Below the pieces are notes generated by a model, which saw only the letters and a program-made list of their open reading frames with translations, was not told the origin of the DNA and did not search any database. From NCBI GenBank assembly GCA_951213105.1, contig OX578140.1, positions 122,571,985-122,635,984 on the forward strand: a stretch of DNA of 64,000 bases. The letters run 5' to 3'. Numbering within the stretch: the stretch's first letter is position 1; every line of letters starts with the position of its first letter. A program made the translations under genes and the position numbers. Shown here piece by piece: positions 1-10,814 of this stretch. This stretch comes from Amaurobius ferox (lineage: Eukaryota > Arthropoda > Arachnida > Araneae > Amaurobiidae).

Positions 1-400
1 TCTTAGAGAAACAATTTTCTTATCGGTTCTTTAATACATTGCTATGGTTATACTTGAGTCTTTTACTTTCATTCGTTTTTCATGTGATTGTTAACCGGTG
101 GCGAAAAAATTTTCTCTGCTATTGTGTAGACTAAAAAATTTTAAAGCATTAGTTTCTCTGGATCTGTTGCAGATAGGGATTAGATGATGACTAGTATGGA
201 TTTAGAATTAAATTCGGGAGAAAGTTGGAGGATTCCTTAAGTATCTAAAATCTCCGGGGACCAATTTTAACCATTGCATGTATAAAAATTTTCCTTGAAG
301 GTTATATTTCTCAGGATTAGCTATAGTTAAAGCTTAGATGATGGCTGATAAGGATTCAGTATTAAATCAGATCACTGAGTATTTCCACTTCCTGTTCAGA

Positions 401-519
401 GCCAACGGCCGTACCGTGCTGAAAACACCGGTTCTCGTTAGATCACCGAAGTCACGCAGCATCGGGCGCGGTTAGTACTTGGGTGGGTGATCACCTGGGA
501 ACACCGCGTGCTGTTGGCA
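401..519 (+). pseudogene. 5S rRNA-derived sequence (head of chimeric SINE)
   Basis: The stretch has the expected length of about 119 bases and the expected landmarks in order: GCCAACGGCCGTACC, GAAAACACCGGTTCTCGT, GATCACCGAAGT, the internal control region with GGTTAGTACTTGGGTGGGTGA, and CTGGGAACACCGCGTGCTGT. The terminal helix is still possible: the first nine bases GCCAACGGC pair with GCTGTTGGC at the end. It is probably not a working rRNA gene, because no thymidine terminator follows and the SINE body continues directly. It may still supply an internal promoter. A real 5S gene is less likely given the flanking target duplication. Confidence 0.85.
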
Positions 520-773
520 CATTTCGGGCGCGGTACCCGGAGGTTTGCGCGCTGGATTTGCACGCTGCCACAACTGCCGCGGAGTACGATCACGTTAAAC
601 ATGTGGGTCCGTAAGTCCTTCCGAGAGGTTGGTGGTAGGGGAAGGAGGGTACGGTCCCGGTGGATGCCTCCCCCACTGGGTTCCGGTCTAAATTGGGTGG
701 CACTTCCCGGCCGTCCAAACGGTTACCTTACACCTTTCTGGTAGGTCGGACGGTCTGGGTCTCAACAACAACA
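401..773 (+). mobile_element. Chimeric SINE: 5S rRNA head joined to tRNA-SINE body
   Basis: Bases 401-519 read as a nearly complete 5S rRNA and about 521-773 as the tRNA-derived SINE family seen intact at 48989-49275. The SINE part has lost its B box and keeps the body (TACGATCACGTTAAACATG, GGTCTAAATTGGGTGGCAC) and the tail GGTCGGACGGTCTGGGT followed by (CAA)n. The whole composite is flanked by the same 15-bp direct repeat, ACTTCCTGTTCAGAG, at 387-401 and 774-788. One repeat pair around both parts indicates one retrotransposition event. Such elements are made from polymerase III transcripts and mobilised by LINE machinery; that role is inferred from the family. Confidence 0.8.
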
Positions 774-1216
774 ACTTCCTGTTCAGAGATATCACTTCCG
801 AATAAAAATTTACATTCTCCTTGCAGCAGCTATTTCTCAAGATCGACTGTAGATGAAACTTAGATGAATACTAATAAGGATTCGGCATCAAATTCCGGTG
901 ATTTGAAAGGGTCCACTAAGAATTTCCACTTCTGGGGAGTATTCACTTCACGTTCGAATTTTTTTTCATAAAACATAAATTTCATAGAATTGGTTATAAA
1001 TAGATCTTAGATGATGACTTATGCGAAATCTTATCATCAGATTTCAGGGGAAATTTCATTAATCATTTCCACTTCCGGTTCTATCACTTTCAGTGTATAC
1101 GAAAGCTCGTACTACGAAAATGACTATAAGTGTGTAAAAAAATACAAAAATGCTTAATAGAAAGTAAAGTATACATAGCACTTGTCACCATAGAAAGACT
1201 TCTTCATATCTATTTA

Positions 1217-2222
1217 AAGCTTTCCAACATAGTTGAAAAATGTTTATAACATTGGTCATTCTGTCTGTCTGTCTGTCTGTCCGTTCGCACGATAACTGCC
1301 GTCAAAATAACTTTATCAAAATGAAATTTTAGTATGTTGTTGAGACGGCCTGTGGGACATATGGGAATGAAAATGAATAATATAACTCAATTAGTTTCGA
1401 ATTAAACCCGGATTAAAAAATTGAAATGCATTGAACCCTATGGGATATAATTTTCTAAACATTTTTTAAACGGAGTTAAAATACACAAATTTCTTCGAAA
1501 ATTTTAGAAATTATTCAAATTATCACGTAAAATGTGAAAAAAAAATTCAGCAAAATAGGTTGGGTAGTTTTTTGCATAAAAATTGAAATAATAATTACAC
1601 CCATATTATATGAAGAAATCATGTGACTCGTTTCAAAATAAAATATGACATCCATTTTGACATCCGCTGTGTAAAGATCGTGGTATTTAACAATCGTTTA
1701 AATTTATATTTAGTGCTGCATCCGTCATAAAACCGCTTTATTTTTGCGTATTATTTGTGTATTTAAATTCTGTGCCAACGCAATTGCAATATTTTTTATT
1801 TTAAATGATCACTAAACATTATTTCCACAACGAAGCCTAATTTGATCGCTAATCTACAGCATACAGAATGTAAACAAATCAAGTCATTGTAAGATAAGTT
1901 GAATAAGAATTGAATTTCTTCTTCATGTAAAATTTAGCTCTGATGTCTGGAATATATGAATACGTGATATGAATGAAATATTCATTGATTTTACATAGAG
2001 AGGCAGACGATTTATATTTTGCTGACGTCATTCGAATAAAATTCATTTTGTGTAATTAGAATTGCCTATTTCGATGAAGTTTTCCAAGTAGTGGTACTGT
2101 GATAATTTTTAAAATGTCAGCTCTGAATGATGCATCCCATTTTAAAGATATTTAGACAAAATTGCATTTCAGTTGGAAAGTGTTTCCTAATCAATGCTTT
2201 ATACATGATTGATCTTTCTTGT
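1217..2222 (+). mobile_element. PA family copy 1 (HINE-like, diverged)
   Basis: It begins with a mutated AACACTTT...AAAGTGTT palindrome, followed by (GTCT)n at about 1260 and a GCACGATAACTGCCGTCAAAA-like stretch. It ends with GGAAAGTGTTTCCTAATCAATGC and CTTTCTTGT. It holds only one clear copy of the TTTCGATGAAGTTT module near the 3' end, unlike the three in younger copies. It has no coding capacity. This is the most diverged full-length PA copy in the window. Confidence 0.7.
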
Positions 2223-3056
2223 CATTTATATGTTTTTGATAATTAGCTTTAAACAGATGCTTTCAGACCGTATCAGGAGAGTGATGTTACAGTTTTACTA
2301 ATGCTACAGTGTCAAAATCAATTCATTAATTGAAAAATATTTTTAGGGTATTCAAAAATCTTGTGTTGTGAATCCGTGACTTTTTTACAGACATACATCC
2401 TCAATTTTTTAAATGTAAGAACTTAGTAAGAGCAGAAAGTATATAAAGATAACAAACTGTTATGGCGGGAAAAAATAATTTCCTTTGTCAAAACAAATGA
2501 GACAAAGCAGTAACTGAAGTAAAGGCAGGAAAATGTCTGTCTAATTGAAAAGAAACATCCTCCTGCTTTTCCTGGATGACTGTCTATCTAATTTGCCATA
2601 ACAAATGACGTTGGCCTCCAAAACCATTTCATATCAACCATTGTTTATTTTATGGTATTACTAGCGACATGATTTAATTCCCACTTCCCGTATACAGCAT
2701 TTCGATCGAAATATTCATTAACCATCAGTTTTGTTATTTATAAGATCACATGAATGCAGACAGCAGCAACCATGAAACAGTTTCATGCTTATAATGCGAA
2801 AGTTATAATTACTATCCCTTTTCGTTAATAATATTCTTCAAATATATTTTTATCTGTACGATTTCGAACAATACCATTTACAATGACCAATCAGTTCCGT
2901 CAAAACTTTTCATTCTGCTTCCAATATATGAAACTAACTATACATGGACTAAGTTTAATATACGACTATGTCTTACAAACAGTTTATATATATCCTAACA
3001 TAAAGAAGAACCTTATATAGTACATATACAAATATTAAACACAAAACAACGTTATT
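2223..3056. other. Unassigned A+T-rich spacer
   Basis: No reading frame, terminal repeat or RNA motif is recognised between the PA copy and the first PB copy. Confidence 0.5.
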
Positions 3057-3186
3057 ACTTTCCCTATAAACATGGTATAATGTGTAGCAGTAATGTGACC
3101 GGATCGAAAATTCAGATTCAAATTTTCGACGGAAGAACACGTTTCAAGCATCCAAAAGCTCGAATCCAACGTTTCTGAGGCGACGT

Positions 3187-3450
3187 ATGCGTATATGTAT
3201 GTGTGTATGTGCGTGTATGTGTATATGTATGTGCATGTGTGTGTGCATGTGTATGTGGGTCTGTGTGTGTGGATGTGGATGTGTGTGCAAGTGTGTGTGG
3301 GTGTGTACGTATGTGCAAGTGTGTGTGCGTACATGTGCGAATGTGTGTGGGTGTGTATATGTGCGAATGTGTGTGGGTGTGTATGTGTGTGTGTGTGCGT
3401 ACGTATGCGAGTGTGTGTGTGTATGTGTGTAAGAGAGAGAGAGGAGGTAA
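3187..3450. repeat. Long interrupted (TG)n tract inside PB copy 1
   Basis: About 260 bases of TGTG broken by TATG, TGCG and TGTGGG variants. It sits where other PB copies carry short TG tracts, so it is an expansion of the element's own proto-microsatellite. Threonine/histidine- or cysteine/valine-rich frames across it are low-complexity artefacts. Confidence 0.85.
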
Positions 3451-3618
3451 TATTTCACGAATGGAGCGTTTCGAATAAAATTTGGTACATAAATGATAAT
3501 CAGTGAATACTAAAACCTAATGATTTTAAACTCAATCGAATGTTTGGAATATCCCCACATTTTATAATGAAATTTTCAGAAAATCATTAAAAATCAAAAC
3601 TTTCAATAATATTATGTA

Positions 3619-4560
3619 AAAAATCTGATGTGGGCAATACATTACTTTCTTTATATAATGCAATGAATTTACTACTTCTACAGTAAAAACAAAATAGATC
3701 ATTCTTATAGTAGATACTTATATTCTTTCCAAGATATTGAATTTTCGTCAATAAGTTGTCACTTTCATTGATTTAGCGCCATTTCTATACCTTTGACGAG
3801 ATTTTCGTTAATTTGGTAACATTTAAAAAGTCGCTAAGTTGGCGACATTCCTCTAAATTCGTCACCAAAATCTCACCAAGCGTTATGGACGGAGAAATAA
3901 GTTATTCTTATAGCAGATAAATGACTATTGGCGTTCAAACAGAAAAGCATTACTCAAAGTATCTTTTCTTATGAATGGAATGAGCTAGATCCACGAGATT
4001 GATGTCACCAAATTTATCGCAGGATATAGCATATGAAAAATAAACATGCTTCTCAATAGTCAATCTTTTTTTTTTCAATTTATGGGAATCTTTAATACAT
4101 TTATTTTAAAAATGTACAATATCTCGAGAACGGTTCATGCTAGCGTTCTAAAGTTTATGTCAATCGTTTTCTAAGGAAAAATTACATAAGAAATGTCTAT
4201 CTGCGTAACATTATTAAAGATTTTGATGTTTTACTGATTTTTTCAAAACTTCACTCGAAAATTTTGGTGAGTTTTGAACATTCGATTGTGTTTAAAACCG
4301 ATAGACTTCCAGTATTCATCGATTGTAATTTTTATACCAAATTTCATTCGAATTGCTTCATTCGTTAGTGAGATATTGTCTCCACAGACTCTGTGACACA
4401 CACACACATACTTTCACACACACACAGACATCACCTCAAAAATGTTCGATTCGTGATCAGGGATGCTTGAAACGTGCTCTCCCGTCGAAAACTGGAATTC
4501 GAATTCTCGACACCGTCACAATACTTTCCTTATACATTTTACTATCTATATAAGGAAAGT
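3619..4560 (-). mobile_element. PB family copy 2, inserted into PB copy 1
   Basis: Read on the minus strand it runs from ACTTTCCTTATATAG (ending at 4560) through GTCTGTGTGTGTG, ACATAAACTTTAGAACGC and the GGCGACATT motifs to GCCCACATCAGATTTTTT near 3619. Both ends are present and its length (about 942 bp) is typical. It is nested in an opposite-oriented copy of the same family. Confidence 0.8.
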
Positions 4561-5311
4561 AATAATTATTTCCTACTTAATTTTTTATTAGAAAATAATT
4601 GACATAAACTTTAGAATTCTAGCATGAAATGTTCTCGAGATATTATACTTTGATCAACTAAATGTATCAAAAAATCACAAAATTGAAAAAATTTAACTGT
4701 TGTGAAATATGTTCACTTTGTTTAATTTTTATATGTAATATTATGCGATAAATTTGTTATTATCATTTTCGTGAATCTAGTTCGTTCCATTCACGACAGA
4801 AAATACTTTGAGTAATATATGTGTATTTTGACCCCTATCAATTTGCCTACAGTCATTTATATATGAGAAATAATCTTCTCTCAGTTAGTCTGTAACGTCT
4901 TTCAATCAATGTGTGGAACTTGGTGACTAATTTAGCGAAATATCGCCAACTTGCCAATATTCTGCTCCAAGTTAACAAAAATATCGTCAAAATTTAAAAG
5001 CTGAACCTAAGTTAATGAAAATAACGTCAAACGGATAAATTAATTATTAAAATATTGTAATATATGGACTATATTGCTTATTGCGAAAGCTATCAATATT
5101 GATATTTGTCTATTAAGAGTTGCGAGAAATACTAATTAATTCTGTACTTCGAAATAGTTTCACATGTTCTCATCTCGAAAAGCACCAAATGTATAATTCA
5201 ATGCCAAAAACTTTGCGCCGGAGATCTTATACATCATCATTATTTCACTGCGAAAGAAGTAAATTCATTGCATTATATAAGGACAGTCAAGCGCTGTCCA
5301 CATCATATATT

Positions 5312-6205
5312 ACTTTCCTTATATACATAATGTATAAGGAAAGTATTGTGACAGGGTCGAAAATTTGAATTCGAGTTTTCGACGAGAGAGCACGTTTCAA
5401 GCATCTCTGATCACGAATCGAACATTTTTGAGGTGATGTCTGTGTGTCAGTGAGTATGTGGATACGATATCTCACGAACGAATGGAGCAACTCGAATGGT
5501 ACAAAACTCACAATCCGTGAATACTGGAAGCCTATTGTTTTTAAACGCAATCAAATGTTCAGAACACCCCTAAATTTTCGAATGAAAGTTTGAAAAAAAT
5601 CATCAAAAAGTCAAAATCTTTAATAAAGTTACGCAAATAGACGTTTCTTATGCAATTTTTCCTTAGAAAACGATTGACATAAACTTTAGAACGCTAGCGT
5701 GTACCGTTATCGAGATATTGCACATTTTTCAAATAAATTTATCAAAAAATCCCATAAATTAAAAAAAATATATTAACTCTTGAGAAACATGTTCACTTTT
5801 CATATGTAATATCATGCGATGAATTGGGTGACACCATTCTCGTGGATCTAGCTGGTTCCATTCATGAGAAAAGATACTTTGAATAATACTTTTGTATTTG
5901 AACGCCAATGGTCATTTATCTGCTATAAGAATAACTTATTTCTCCGTCTATAACGCTTGGTGATTTTGGCGACGAATTTGGCGAAATGTCGCCAACTTGG
6001 CGACATTTTTAAATGTTGCCAAATTACGAAAATATCGCTAAATGGATAAAAATGATGCTAAATCAATGAAAATGACGACTAATTGACGAAAATACAATAT
6101 CTTGGAAATAAAAGTATCTACTATAAGAATAACCTATTTTTTTTTATGTAAAAGTAGTAAATTCATTACATTATATCAGGAAAGTCATGTGCTGCCCACA
6201 TCGGA
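5312..6205 (+). mobile_element. PB family copy 3
   Basis: It has the perfect 5' palindrome ACTTTCCTTATATACATAAT with its TATAAGGAAAGT arm, then GTGACAGGGTCG, a short TG tract, TGCACATTTTTCAAATAAAT and CGCCAACTTGGCGACAT. It ends ATAAGGAAAGTCATGTGC and GCCCACATCGGA. It directly follows the end of PB copy 1 with only a few bases between them. Confidence 0.8.
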
Positions 6206-7354
6206 TTTTTTTTACATATTTTATACATTGATGTTGTTTACTACACTTTGGAAATTAAATGTATGCGAACAAATTTAGTTATTACTAGTATTACTACTAT
6301 AGTCAATCCTTACATTCAATTTACTCTTTCGCTAAATGTTATTTCATTCATAACCATTACTAACATTCAAATGAGGAGCAATGCACATAACGAAATGTAA
6401 TACATAACACTAATGAATATAACAACTGCTTGTGAGTATACACATTACTTGTTATATAAAAATATTATACCTTTATATAAAAAACATACGAATATTAGGT
6501 AACTACAATTGTTCTAATTGACTGCAATTGTTAACTGCTACATGTTATGTGTCATTTTTATCAGTTCCGAAATGTGAAGTAATAGAAAATTCAAATACAA
6601 CTGTCACCCTGTACTACAGCTATAATACAACATTTCAAAGAATACTCCTGAATGCCTGTGCTCATTTAAAATTTAATCCATAAAAGATTTATGAGAGAAA
6701 TTTGAAAATCTGAATCAATTGTTCGAAATTCGAATTCCATCCTAAATATTTTTGTTTTATTGTTAAAATGCGGACGTTATGAGTTATGCATTATGCAACA
6801 ACCAATCCAGTCACGTCATTGTAATTCTGGAAGGAAGCCGGCATCATGTAGAGCACGACTGGAGATCCTTTATGCAAACTGGGAAAGAAATTGAATTTTA
6901 AACACTAAAAACGGAACCTTCATGAAACAACCGCGATTGTTTCTGTTTTGGAATCAATAGTTCAGGTTGTAGTCGAATCAAGTATTTTGATTCAAAATCT
7001 CTCAGAATTAATAATATAAACACTTTGATTTATCTGTCTGTTTATCTACCTATTTCTGGGTAAGGCTGCTACAAAATGTTGCCAAGCGTGTTTCAATTAC
7101 TGATAATTTTTCAATTTAGATACTGACCCAGACCATCAGCATTTTCATAACCTTCCACGTGAACACTCAAGTTTTTCGATCACGCATTGACTTTCCACGT
7201 ACAAACCTTTTCCAATCAGAGTGATCGCATTGTCGGAAACAATAAATGTAAATATTTTCTCCTTTCAAATTATTTTTAATTTTCCTTCCTTAGTAATCCT
7301 AAGTTCACGGTTATTTTTTTTTCCAAGGCTTAGATAAAATTAAAAATAACTTAT
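6206..7354. other. Spacer with a dispersed repeat (about 6645-6850)
   Basis: Most of it is unassigned. The part at 6645-6850 is similar to 13958-14160: both have a TTCGAAAATTCGAA-like segment, a GTTATGA(A/G)TTATG segment, and a CA(C)TCACGTCATT segment about 40 bases later. That marks a small dispersed repeat of unknown type. Confidence 0.45.
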
Positions 7355-8270
7355 TACTTTCCTTATATACATAATGTATAAAGAAAGTATTGTGACGGGG
7401 TCGAAAATTCGAATTCGAGTTTTCGACAGGAGAGCACGTTTCAAGCATCCCTGATCACGAATCGAACATGCTTGAGGTGATGTCTCTCTGCGTGTGTGTG
7501 TGTGTGTGTATGTGTGGAAACGATCTCTCACGAACGAATGGAGCAATTCGAATGAAATTTAATACAAAAATCACAATCCATGAATACTGGAAGCCCATTG
7601 TTTTAAGACACAATCGAATGTTCAGAACCCTCTTAAATTTTCGAGTAAAATTTTGAAAAAATCATCAAAAATTCAAAACCTTTAATAAAGTTACGCAAAT
7701 AGACATTTCTTATGTAATTTTTCCTTAGACAAATATTGACATACATTTTAGAACGCTAGCATGAACCGTTCTCGAGATATTGCACATTTAAAAAAATTTA
7801 CCAAAAAAAACTCTTAACTTAAAAAAAAAAATTAACTGTTAAGAAACGTGTTCAATTTTCATATATAATATCATGCGATAAATTGGGTGACATCATTCTC
7901 GTGGATCTAACTTGTTCCATTCACGAGAAAAGATACTTTGAGTAATACTTTTGTATTTGAACGCCAATAGTCATTTATCTGCTATAAGAATAACTTATTT
8001 CTCCATCCATAACGGTTGGCGAGATTTTGGCGACGAATTTAGCGGAATGTCGCCAACTTGGCGACATTTTTATATGTTGCCAAAATAACGAAAATCTCGC
8101 CAAATGGATAATAATGACGCTAAATCAATGAAAATGACGACTAATACTAGAAAATTCAGTATCTTTGAAAAAATATAAGTGTTTACTATAAGAATAACAT
8201 TTTTTTTAACTGTAAAAGTAGTAAATTCATTGCATTACATTAGGAAAGTCATGTGTTGCCCACATCAGAT
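7355..8270 (+). mobile_element. PB family copy 4
   Basis: A full-length copy starting ACTTTCCTTATATACATAAT (one arm carries AAAGAAAGT) with a short TG tract near 7495, CGTTCTCGAGATATTGCAC and GCGACATTTTTATATGTTGC. It ends AGGAAAGTCATGTGTTGCC and CACATCAGA before a T run. It is non-coding. Confidence 0.8.
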
Positions 8271-8745
8271 TTTTTATTTTAAAATGGAAACCACGGGCGT
8301 CAGCGTTATATTCTAGTTTCTGTATATTTGTTTATTGTATTAAAATGTTTGTATTAAGGGTCTTTTCAGAATACATCAAAAATGTCGGTGCTTGTATAGG
8401 GTAAACCCGGGTTAGCTGATTATAGTTTTTTAAATTGAAGATTACGTTCCTATATTATTACACAATACATAGTCATAAAAAAAATTTAACACACTCAGTA
8501 AAGTTTAAAGTTTTATATTTAAATGGACTTTTGAGAAAAACAATTGATAGAAAATCAAAAATTTCAAAATTTTAAAGCTATATTGTTGGCCATTTATCCC
8601 TTGGAGTCCGGGTTAGAGGGCCATATAATCGTGGATTAGCTGGCCATGTCTATTTTAATGGTATATATATGCAAGTTGAGCTTAAAGAAGCATTTTTATT
8701 TAATTTTAAAACAATGTCTTAATTTTATAACAAAATACTACAAAA
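8271..8745. other. Unassigned spacer
   Basis: No feature recognised; no reading frame of note. Confidence 0.4.
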
Positions 8746-9608
8746 ATCTGACGTGGACAGCATATGACTTTCCTTATATAATGCAATGAACTTACTACTT
8801 TCACAGTTAAAAAAATGCTATTCTTATAGTAGATACTTGTATTCTTTCTAAGATATTAAATTTTCTTCAATTAGTCGCCATTTTCATTGATTTAGGGTCA
8901 TATTTATCCATTTGGCGAGATTTTCTTTAATTTGGCAACATTTAAAAAAGTCGCCAAGTTGGAGACATTCCGCCAACATATCGCCAAGCGTTATGAGCAG
9001 AGAAATAAGTTACTCTTACAGCAAATTAATGACTCTTGGAGTTCAAATACAGTAGAATTACTCAAAGAATATTTTCTCATGAAAGGAACGAGCTAGATCC
9101 ACGAGAATGATATCACCAAATTTATCGCATGATATTATATATGAAAAGTGAACATGCTTCTCAATAATTAATATTTTCTTTTAATTTTTAAGATTTTTTG
9201 ATAAATTTATTTTAAAAATGTGCAATATCTCGAGAACGGTTTATGCTAGCGTTCTAAAGTTTGTGTTAGCACATGTTACTTTTCGCTGTTGTGAATGCTG
9301 TTCACAGAATACAATATGTGGTACACAAAAACGGCGGCCACATTGAACTTGATTTGAATGAGCAAAATAAAAGCTAATTTTATTTCAGTATTTATTCTGC
9401 ATTTTTTAAAACTCTCTTTTCTATTACACAGCGCCACATATTCCCCTAGCGGTGACTTTTGGAACTTTTTTTTTTCCTAGGACTCCTTCGTCCCCTGTCT
9501 TGTTTAATCTTCCTACAAAATATGGCGCCTTTCTCGCAATTAGTTCGCGCTACAGAACACTCTGAGCACTTTCAGTTTAATTATGGCCACCCTGTATATA
9601 AGGAAAGT
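8746..9608 (-). mobile_element. PB family copy 5, middle replaced by another element
   Basis: The 3' part (ATCTGACGTGGACAGCATATG up to GCTAGCGTTCTAAAG, 8746-9255) and the last bases of the 5' palindrome (TATATAAGGAAAGT, 9595-9608) are present. About 470 bases of family sequence between them are missing, and a 340-bp unrelated segment takes their place. Confidence 0.65.
9258..9597. mobile_element. Mariner-like short element or fragment
   Basis: The right edge reads TTATGGCCACCCTGTA, the inverse of a TACAGGGTGGCCATAA terminus typical of some Tc1/mariner relatives. A TACAGGGTG terminus also occurs at 63014-63024 beside a mariner-like transposase relic. No matching left terminus is visible, so the left side is probably truncated. 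It has no coding capacity. Confidence 0.4.
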
Positions 9609-9611
9609 AAA

Positions 9612-9677
9612 AATCTGATGTGAGCAACACATGACTTTCTTTATATAATGCAATGGATTTACTAGTTTTACAATAAA
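9612..9677 (-). mobile_element. PB 3'-end fragment
   Basis: ATCTGATGTGAGCAACACATG, ACTTTCTTTATATAATGC and GGATTTACTAGTTTTACA match the reverse of the PB 3' end. The fragment is cut by the PA copy that begins at 9678. Confidence 0.6.
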
Positions 9678-10814
9678 ACAAGAAAGATCAATCATGCTTA
9701 AAGCATTGATTATGAAACACTTTCCAACTTCAATGCAATTTTATTTAAACATGTCTAAAATGCAATACATTCCTCGGTAATATTTTAAAACTTATCACAA
9801 TACTACATTAATTTATTATATTTGACACCTTAAACCTTCATCGAAAAAAATTAACTTCATTCAAATGACGGCATTAAAGTATAAATTGCCTGTTTTAAAC
9901 ATCTCTAAAATGTGATACATTCCTCGGTAATAATTTTAGAATTATCATAATACTACGATAATTTATTATATTTGAAAACATCATCGAAAACAACTGAAAT
10001 ACATTCAAATGACGTCATAAAAAAATAACACGCCTGGCTCTCTCTATAAAAGCAACATTTCATTCATAAATAATTCCCCCATTCATGTCATTCATCTCAC
10101 AATACTATAATAATTTATTTTATTTAAAAATTAAGACCATTGAGCTACAAGTAAGTAAACTCAATGCGTAAAACTTCATCGAAAAATATCGTCCTTCTCT
10201 TTCTAAAATCAATGAATATTTCATTCATATCAGCTAAGCAGACTCCATGGACTAAATGATTTTGTATTAAAGAATTACAGCGATTCTAATACAACTCATT
10301 CTACATATTTTGCTGTTTACATTTTACATACGTGAAAAATAGGCTTAATAGTAGAAATAATGAAATTTGGAAGAGCATTTAAACTGAAATATATTGTCAT
10401 TGCGTTGTTTCAGTATGTAGATGCACAGAATTTAGGCAAAAATAAAGTAGTTTTAGGACGGATACAACACTCAATATGAATTAAAAAGAACTTTAAAAAT
10501 CACGATTTGGACACAAGATGGATGCCATATATCATTTTGAAGTGGGTCATGTGATCGTTTCATATCATGGACACGTGATCGCTTCATATAAGAGGTGTTA
10601 TTATTATTTTAATTTTTATTTAAAAAACAACTGAATATATTTCGCTGATTTTTTTTTATATATTTTATGGAACAATTTGAATATTGCCTAAAATTTTCGA
10701 AGTAATTTGTGAATTTTAAATCCGCTTAAAAAATGCTTGAAAAATTAGGTCCCATAGGGCTCAATGTATTTCATTTTTTCAACCCGGGTTCAATCCAAAA
10801 CTAATTGGGTGATA

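Larger units (their letters stand above)
130..1095. repeat. Diverged tandem repeat, units about 140-155 bp
   Basis: Recurring blocks begin with TTAGATGATGAC-like text near 181, 335, 861 and 1009, each followed by AAGGATTCAG-like, ATTTCCACTTC-like and TTTCTCA-like segments. After removing the SINE inserted at about 401-773, the spacing is about 154, 139 and 148 bp. No coding pattern is seen. Units are well diverged, so the array is old. Bases 1-129 hold nothing I recognise. Confidence 0.6.
3057..5308 (+). mobile_element. PB family copy 1, split by a PB insertion
   Basis: The 5' palindrome starts at 3057 (ACTTTCCCTATA). It is followed by the GGATCGAAAATTC block, an expanded TG tract (3187-3445) and TTTCACGAATGGAGCG. 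The sequence stops at about 3618 and resumes at about 4561 with TTAGAAAATAATTGACATAA, exactly where the family text should continue. It ends at about 5308 with TATAAGGACAGTC and GTCCACATCATAT. The gap is filled by an opposite-strand PB copy. The 3' end abuts the next PB copy, giving a head-to-tail pair. Confidence 0.7.

Noticed and set aside
401..519. Functional 5S rRNA gene
   Set aside because: No T-run terminator follows, the SINE body is fused to it, and a target duplication encloses the composite.
487..863. Small frames of 67-85 codons
   Set aside because: They lie over the 5S-tRNA chimeric SINE; similar frames recur in the SINE at 49006-49248 because the repeat itself recurs.
3144..3506. 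Several overlapping frames of 66-104 codons on both strands
   Set aside because: All cross the TG/CA microsatellite and translate to His/Thr or Cys/Val repeats, so they are low-complexity artefacts.
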